A DNA stretch of 11,133 nucleotides from Deltaproteobacteria bacterium (GTDB lineage Bacteria; Desulfobacterota; Desulfobacteria; Desulfobacterales; JAFDHS01): assembly GCA_019308655.1 (NCBI GenBank), contig JAFDHS010000015.1:1-11133 (forward strand), given 5' to 3'. Positions within the stretch are counted from its first letter, which is position 1, and the number at the start of each line of letters is the position of its first letter. Shown here piece by piece: positions 7,158-11,133 of the stretch. The position numbers and the translations under genes are program-made. Below the pieces are notes generated by a model. The model was not told where the DNA came from, made no database searches, and saw only the letters and a list, made by a program, of their open reading frames with translations.

Positions 7158-7457
7158 ATGTTTTTACTTGCCAATTTTTTGCAGGCCGTTGCCTTAGTTC
7201 TTAATTATGTTTTGATTTTTTTTATGTGGCTCATTGTCGCACGGGCCGTTCTCTCCTGGGTGAACCCCGACCCCTATAATCCCATTGTCCGCTTCATCCA
7301 TAATGTTACCGAACCTGTTCTTTATCGCGTACGTGAAAAAATTCCAATAGACTTCGGTGGTATTGATTTTGCGCCGATTATCGTATTTCTGGCGATTATT
7401 TTTTTACGAAAGTTTGTTGTGGATAGTCTTATGATCCTGGCTGCACAGTTGTCTTAA
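7158..7457 (+). CDS. yggT: YggT/YlmG family integral membrane protein
   Basis: This is a small inner-membrane protein of 99 residues. It has two hydrophobic helices (about 8-30 and 70-95) joined by the family signature ARAVLSWVNPDPYNPIVRFI, then a TEPVLYRVRE stretch (28-60). The N-P-D-x-x-N-P and T-E-P-V-L motifs are characteristic of YggT. Family members are linked to osmotic tolerance or to envelope and division functions in different bacteria; the molecular role is unclear. I favour the ATG at 7158 with AGAGGG at 7141-7146, an 11-base spacer. An in-frame TTG at 7149 would add three residues but lies only 2 bases from that site. The divIVA start is 22 bases after the stop, so the two genes are probably co-transcribed, as in the ylmG-divIVA arrangement of Gram-positive bacteria. 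Confidence 0.88.
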   Translation: MFLLANFLQAVALVLNYVLIFFMWLIVARAVLSWVNPDPYNPIVRFIHNVTEPVLYRVREKIPIDFGGIDFAPIIVFLAIIFLRKFVVDSLMILAAQLS

Positions 7458-7479
7458 CCTTTAGAGAGAGGGAGTAACG

Positions 7480-7995
7480 ATGATGAAAATTACACCCCTT
7501 GATATTAAACAGCAGCAGTTTAAAACCAGATTCAGAGGTTTTGATGTTCGGGAAGTGGATATATTTCTTGAAGAGATTGCCGATACCGTGCAAACATTGA
7601 TAGTTGAAAACGGCAAATTGAAAGAAAAAATCGGCAGACTAAAGCTTGAAAGCCAGGGATACAAAAAACGTGAAGAGACATTTAAGCGTGTAATGCTGAA
7701 TTCACAAAAAGTTCTCGATGAGATGAAGACCAACGCTAAAAAATCAGCCGAGCTGGTCATTGCCGAGGCGGAAGTTAAAGCGGAAAGAATCTTAAATGGT
7801 GCACACAACAGACTGGCTCAACTGCACGAAGATATAGCGGAACTCAAGCGGCAGCGACTGCAAATAGAACTTCAGATCCGTTCCGTCATTGATTCTCATA
7901 CAAAACTTCTTGATTTAGGAAACGAGAATGCAAAAAGAATTGATGATTCCGAGGCCAAGGTAAAATTATTTAAAAAGTCTAAAAAAGCCTTGTGA
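7480..7995 (+). CDS. divIVA: DivIVA domain coiled-coil protein
   Basis: The 171-residue protein opens with ITPLDIKQQQFKTRFRGFDV and REVDIFLEE. This is the DivIVA N-terminal domain, which binds curved membrane in Gram-positive relatives and recruits division or polar-growth proteins. The rest (about 30-150) is charged and nearly all helical, with long heptad-like stretches, as expected for coiled-coil multimerisation. The C-terminus is lysine-rich (KLFKKSKKAL). Two adjacent ATGs (7480 and 7483) are possible; GGGAG at 7470-7474 lies 5 and 8 bases from them, so the second is at least as likely. It pairs with yggT just upstream, which supports a job at the division site or pole. In Desulfobacterota such proteins are known mainly from annotation, so the role is inferred. 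No clear terminator follows in the 201 bases before pilT, and I see no confident promoter there. Confidence 0.88.
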   Translation: MMKITPLDIKQQQFKTRFRGFDVREVDIFLEEIADTVQTLIVENGKLKEKIGRLKLESQGYKKREETFKRVMLNSQKVLDEMKTNAKKSAELVIAEAEVKAERILNGAHNRLAQLHEDIAELKRQRLQIELQIRSVIDSHTKLLDLGNENAKRIDDSEAKVKLFKKSKKAL

Positions 7996-8196
7996 AGGTG
8001 GGGGAGCTGTCACGTTAGGAATGCAAGCCCAGTCAATTGAACCCGATTTTATCTCAGCTTAAATCCGTCTTTGTCCGATCCTCAATCGTAACATCCTCAA
8101 AACGGTTCACTATTCCTGCGGTTTTACAATTTCGGATCAAACAAATCTGAACATAATTAATGAATAACTTAAGTATTTCTTATCCTGGAGAGCCCC

Positions 8197-9279
8197 ATGG
8201 CAAAAATAGATGCTTTTTTTAAATTAATGAACGATCAAGGTGCTTCGGACCTTCATCTTGTTTCCGGACAACCCCCTGTACTCCGAATAAGGGGCGAGAT
8301 GGAAAGAGTCAAATACAAGATTTTGAATAATGACGATCTGCGAAAAATGCTCTATGAAATCACGCCTGAAGATAAAATCAAGGTTTTCGAGGAGACGGGA
8401 GATGTTGATTTCGGTTACGAAATACCGGATTTGGCCAGATATCGTGCAAATTTTTTCATGCAGAAAAATGGTGTGGGTGCGGTTTTCAGGCAAATTCCCA
8501 GTGAAATTATGACAGCCGAACAACTGGGTCTTCCTCCTGTCATATCCAAACTGGCCTTACTTCCAAGGGGCCTGGTTCTTGTTACAGGACCTACGGGAAG
8601 TGGTAAATCAACCACTCTTGCGGCAATAATTGATGTCGCAAACCGTATGCGTAAGGATCATATTATAACGGTTGAAGATCCGATTGAATTTGTTCACAAG
8701 AGTCAGAGTTGTATCGTTAATCATCGTGAAGTCGGTCTGCATACCCGATCTTTCAGTTCTGCACTGCGCGGCGCACTCCGCGAGGACCCGGACATTATTC
8801 TGGTGGGTGAAATGAGAGATTTGGAGACCATATCGCTTGCCATTGAAGCCGCCTCGACCGGTCACCTTGTTTTTGGTACGCTGCATACATCCAGTGCCCC
8901 TAAAACCGTTGATCGTGTTATAGAGGTTTTTCCGTCAAGTGAGCAGGCCCAGATTCGCTCCACTCTGTCTGACGGGCTCAGGGCCGTAGTTGCTCAGGTA
9001 CTGTTTAAAAGGATTGATAAGAAGGCACGTTGCGCCGCACTTGAAATATTGATTGCTACGCCGGCGGTTCGGAATCTTATAAGAGAAGGGAAAACTCACC
9101 AGATTCCTTCATCGATTCAGACCGGTAAAAAATACGGTATGATTCTTTTGGATGACGCTATTATGGATCTTTACAATAAAGGCTGGATAGCCGCAGACGA
9201 AGCCTATGCCAAGGCGAATGACAAAGCCAGGTTCAGGCCGCTGCTGAAATCTCCGCCTGCGGACTTTACCGATGCGTGA
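8197..9279 (+). CDS. pilT: Type IV pilus retraction ATPase PilT
   Basis: PilT is the hexameric cytoplasmic ATPase that depolymerises type IV pili and powers twitching. The 360 residues match the family length. Visible motifs in order: ASDLHLVSGQPP (16-27), Walker A GPTGSGKS (131-138), Asp box TVEDPIEFVH (158-167), Walker B PDIILVGEMRD (198-208), His box GHLVFGTLHT (222-231), and VRNLIREGKTHQI (291-303). The last matches the AIRNLIRE motif required for retraction, so this is a true PilT rather than PilB or GspE. There is no membrane segment. TGGAGAG lies a few bases before the ATG. It opens a tandem pair with the next ATPase. The 201-base spacer from divIVA suggests its own promoter, though none stands out. 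No pilin or platform gene lies in the window. Confidence 0.96.
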   Translation: MAKIDAFFKLMNDQGASDLHLVSGQPPVLRIRGEMERVKYKILNNDDLRKMLYEITPEDKIKVFEETGDVDFGYEIPDLARYRANFFMQKNGVGAVFRQIPSEIMTAEQLGLPPVISKLALLPRGLVLVTGPTGSGKSTTLAAIIDVANRMRKDHIITVEDPIEFVHKSQSCIVNHREVGLHTRSFSSALRGALREDPDIILVGEMRDLETISLAIEAASTGHLVFGTLHTSSAPKTVDRVIEVFPSSEQAQIRSTLSDGLRAVVAQVLFKRIDKKARCAALEILIATPAVRNLIREGKTHQIPSSIQTGKKYGMILLDDAIMDLYNKGWIAADEAYAKANDKARFRPLLKSPPADFTDA

Positions 9280-9303
9280 TGGCGCGGTTTGAGGAAAAAT
9301 GAA

Positions 9304-10470
9304 ATGAGAAAACAGGAAATTGATAATATACTGACAAGAATGCTCGATTCTCATAGTAATGTGTCAGATCTTAACCTGACGGTCGGGAAACCTTTGCAGG
9401 TAGAAAGCTCCGGAGAACTCATCGGTGTTGAAATGCAGCCCGATTTTAATAATCTGACACCGTTTCAGACTGAAATTATGGCCCTGAACCTTATTAACCA
9501 GGACCGCCGTTTGACGGATAAGCTTATTTCCGAAGGCTCCTGCGACTTATCTTACAGTTTGGCGGGAAAGACGCGCTTCAGGGTTAACATCTTTTCCCAA
9601 AGCGGTAATTACTCCATCGTATTGAGAAAACTTGAGTCAAAAATACCTACAATCAGGGATTTGAATCTTCCCGAGGTTTTTTACGGAATTGCCCAGGAAA
9701 AAAACGGTATTGTTTTTGTAACCGGTGCCACCGGGTCAGGAAAATCAACCTCTCTTGCCGCGGTTTTAGACGAGATCAACAATGAAAAGTCCGTACATGT
9801 TGTAACCCTTGAAGATCCCATTGAATATCAGCATCCCCATAAAAAAGCAACGTTCAATCAGAGAGAGCTTGGAACCGATTTTGATTCATTTGCCAATGGT
9901 TTGAGATCTGCTCTCAGACAGGCCCCAAAGGTTATACTCGTAGGTGAAATACGGGACCGGGAGAGTTTGGAGATCGCCTTAACAGCTGCGGAGACAGGCC
10001 ACCTTGTTTTGTCGACGCTGCATACGGTCGATGCCGGTCAGACTATTAACCGTATTCTCGGTATGTTTAGTACTGAAGAAGAAAATCAGGTCCGGATTCG
10101 TCTTGCCGACACTGTCCGGTGGATAATCTGTCAAAGGCTTCTTCCGAAAATAGGACAAGGGCGAGTAGCGGCTTTTGAGATACTGGGTACAAGTTTAAGG
10201 GTTAAAGAGGTAATTCTTCATGGTGAATCCGAGGGGAAAACTTATTATGAAATCATGCAGGCCGGCAAACCATTCGGAATGACAACATTTGATGATTATA
10301 TTATTGATTTGTATGATCATGGACTTATTACCGAGGAGACTGCCATGGCATATGCTTCTCACAAGGGCTTTGTGGGCCGAAAGATTGATTCGGTAAAGGC
10401 TTCAAGGGGAGAAAAGACCACTGATATTGAAAACCTTGAAGTCGATCTTAACTATGGAACAAACTTGTAG
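9304..10470 (+). CDS. PilT/PilU-like ATPase, divergent second copy
   Basis: The 388-residue protein has the full secretion-ATPase core: Walker A GATGSGKS (141-148), Asp box TLEDPIEYQH (168-177), Walker B PKVILVGEIRD (208-218) and His box GHLVLSTLHT (232-241). It differs from the upstream copy in instructive ways. The N-terminal signature reads SDLNL, with Asn in place of His. The AIRNLIRE retraction motif is replaced by SLRVKEVILHGE (297-308), and there is a longer acidic C-terminal tail (about 360-388). This fits a PilU-type accessory ATPase, which in other bacteria supports PilT-driven retraction. I chose the ATG at 9304, with GAGG at 9291-9294 nine bases before it; an in-frame TTG at 9289 overlaps that site. 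The gap to pilT is 24 bases, so they are co-transcribed. The last codons form part of a hairpin. Confidence 0.92.
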   Translation: MRKQEIDNILTRMLDSHSNVSDLNLTVGKPLQVESSGELIGVEMQPDFNNLTPFQTEIMALNLINQDRRLTDKLISEGSCDLSYSLAGKTRFRVNIFSQSGNYSIVLRKLESKIPTIRDLNLPEVFYGIAQEKNGIVFVTGATGSGKSTSLAAVLDEINNEKSVHVVTLEDPIEYQHPHKKATFNQRELGTDFDSFANGLRSALRQAPKVILVGEIRDRESLEIALTAAETGHLVLSTLHTVDAGQTINRILGMFSTEEENQVRIRLADTVRWIICQRLLPKIGQGRVAAFEILGTSLRVKEVILHGESEGKTYYEIMQAGKPFGMTTFDDYIIDLYDHGLITEETAMAYASHKGFVGRKIDSVKASRGEKTTDIENLEVDLNYGTNL

Positions 10471-10486
10471 TTAGAAGTTTGTTTTT
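10458..10486 (+). terminator. Intrinsic terminator candidate overlapping the PilU-like stop codon
   Basis: AACAAACTT (10458-10466) pairs perfectly with AAGTTTGTT (10475-10483) around an 8-base loop, and the final T's extend the run to five (10482-10486). The stem is low in GC, so termination is probably partial. The stop codon TAG lies in the loop. It may reduce expression of the downstream zinc-ribbon gene relative to the ATPases. Confidence 0.45.
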
Positions 10487-10521
10487 ATCCATTCGTAAGC
10501 AGGAGGCATGGTATCGTTCAT

Positions 10522-11133
10522 ATGGATATTACCTGTGATAAATGTCAAAGCATGTTCAGAATTCCGGATGAAAAGATTCCTGCAGGAAAGACCGCAATAT
10601 TTCAGTGTACCAAATGTAAGAACAGGATATCTGTCAGTTTAAATCAGAAAACAGATGACATTGTAAAAAATATAAAAAAAGATTCAACCGATTATCATGA
10701 CACCGGTTCACAAACCGATGATGTTTTCGACAATATTTTTGATTTTGATGCAAAAGAAGGTAAAACAGCCCTTGTTTGTGAGTCAGATCCTTCTGCAAGG
10801 CAAAAACTGGTCAATGCCCTTGAGGTAATGGAATATCATATCAACGCGGTTGAAAATACCAGGGATGCCTTAAAAAATATGCGGTATCATGTCTATGATA
10901 TGGTTCTGGTGAATGAGAAATTTGACGATATGAATCCTCACTCAAATGGGGTATTGATATATCTTGAGCGCCTTAACATGTCGATTCGACGTAATATCTT
11001 TGTGGTATTGATAAGCCATGGTTTTCGTAGCATGGACAATATGGTGACCTTTAACAAGAGCGTCAATATGGTCATAAATATCAAAGATATCGACAATGTT
11101 GAGAAGGTAGTCAAGCGAAAGATCAAAGACAAT
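10522..11133 (+). CDS. Zinc-ribbon protein with receiver-like domain, 3' end beyond the window
   Basis: 204 codons are visible with no stop. The N-terminus (MDITCDKCQSMFRIPDEKIP, then FQCTKCKNRISV) is an MJ0042-type zinc ribbon with ligands C5, C8, C29 and C32. A polar linker rich in Asp and Lys follows (about 41-80). From residue 82, TALVCESDPSARQKLVNALE, DMVLVNEKFDD and IFVVLIS look like strands 1, 3 and 4 of a response-regulator receiver domain. The acidic pocket is partly kept (E87, D89), but the expected phospho-acceptor Asp is N131 (VLVNE), so it is probably a pseudo-receiver. The AGGAGG at 10501-10506 is 15 bases before the ATG, unusually far. The position after two PilT ATPases suggests a role in pilus or motility control; this is inference. 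DNA binding by the zinc ribbon is not established. Confidence 0.75.
   Translation, partial: MDITCDKCQSMFRIPDEKIPAGKTAIFQCTKCKNRISVSLNQKTDDIVKNIKKDSTDYHDTGSQTDDVFDNIFDFDAKEGKTALVCESDPSARQKLVNALEVMEYHINAVENTRDALKNMRYHVYDMVLVNEKFDDMNPHSNGVLIYLERLNMSIRRNIFVVLISHGFRSMDNMVTFNKSVNMVINIKDIDNVEKVVKRKIKDN

Noticed and set aside
7996..8196. Possible pilT promoter (TTCACT, TACAAT, CATAAT elements) in the divIVA-pilT spacer
   Set aside because: The spacings between possible -35 and -10 elements are 13 or 23 bases, and no sigma-54 GG/GC pair was found. Short palindromes (TCAATTGA, ACTTAAGT) are too small to interpret.
10508..10642. 44-codon frame starting at an ATG right after AGGAGG
   Set aside because: The spacer is only 1 base, the product has no recognisable feature, and it overlaps the zinc-ribbon codons (CxxC motifs) in another frame.

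Overview
The window looks like chromosomal DNA from a Gram-negative bacterium of the Desulfobacterota (former Deltaproteobacteria), probably near the Desulfobacterales. This is an inference from the gene mix (class A PBP, YggT-DivIVA pair, tandem PilT ATPases, zinc-ribbon/receiver protein), the moderate GC content and the general protein character. There is no rRNA or other marker gene to prove it. No phage, IS, CRISPR, tRNA or rRNA was seen.

Left part (57-3069, minus strand): a tightly packed run reads leftwards: a class I SAM methyltransferase, DNA-3-methyladenine glycosylase I (tag), a GT4-type glycosyltransferase, and a broken recN. The first three genes are separated by only 2-12 bases, and the recN start lies 34 bases past the glycosyltransferase. 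The recN locus keeps its first ~96 codons (with Walker A) and its last ~50, but about 400 codons in between are missing. The C-terminal piece is also out of frame at a five-T run.

Middle part (3322-7995, plus strand): after a 252-base divergent intergenic region come a class A penicillin-binding protein (PBP1A type) and a PurF-like protein. The PBP appears to lack the OB-fold insert that its own linker motif predicts. The PurF-like protein has a glycine where the catalytic N-terminal cysteine should be, and other glutaminase residues are replaced, yet it keeps the PRPP loop and four cysteines matching the [4Fe-4S] ligands of Bacillus-type PurF. Next comes a 236-base AT-rich spacer with inverted repeats and a possible promoter. 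It is followed by yggT and divIVA, a small membrane/cell-pole pair that resembles the ylmG-divIVA neighbourhood of Gram-positive bacteria.

Right part (8197-11133, plus strand): two tandem PilT-family retraction ATPases (a classical PilT and a divergent PilU-like paralogue) are 24 bases apart. A probable weak intrinsic terminator overlaps the stop codon of the second. After it comes a protein with an N-terminal CxxC/CxxC zinc ribbon and a receiver-like domain lacking the phospho-acceptor aspartate. It runs off the window end. Together these suggest a twitching-motility or type IV pilus control locus, although no pilin or assembly gene is inside the window.

The strongest leads are the glutaminase-dead, Fe-S-retaining PurF paralogue, and the two internal deletions (recN and the PBP) within 5 kb. 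The deletions could be real lesions or an assembly artefact.
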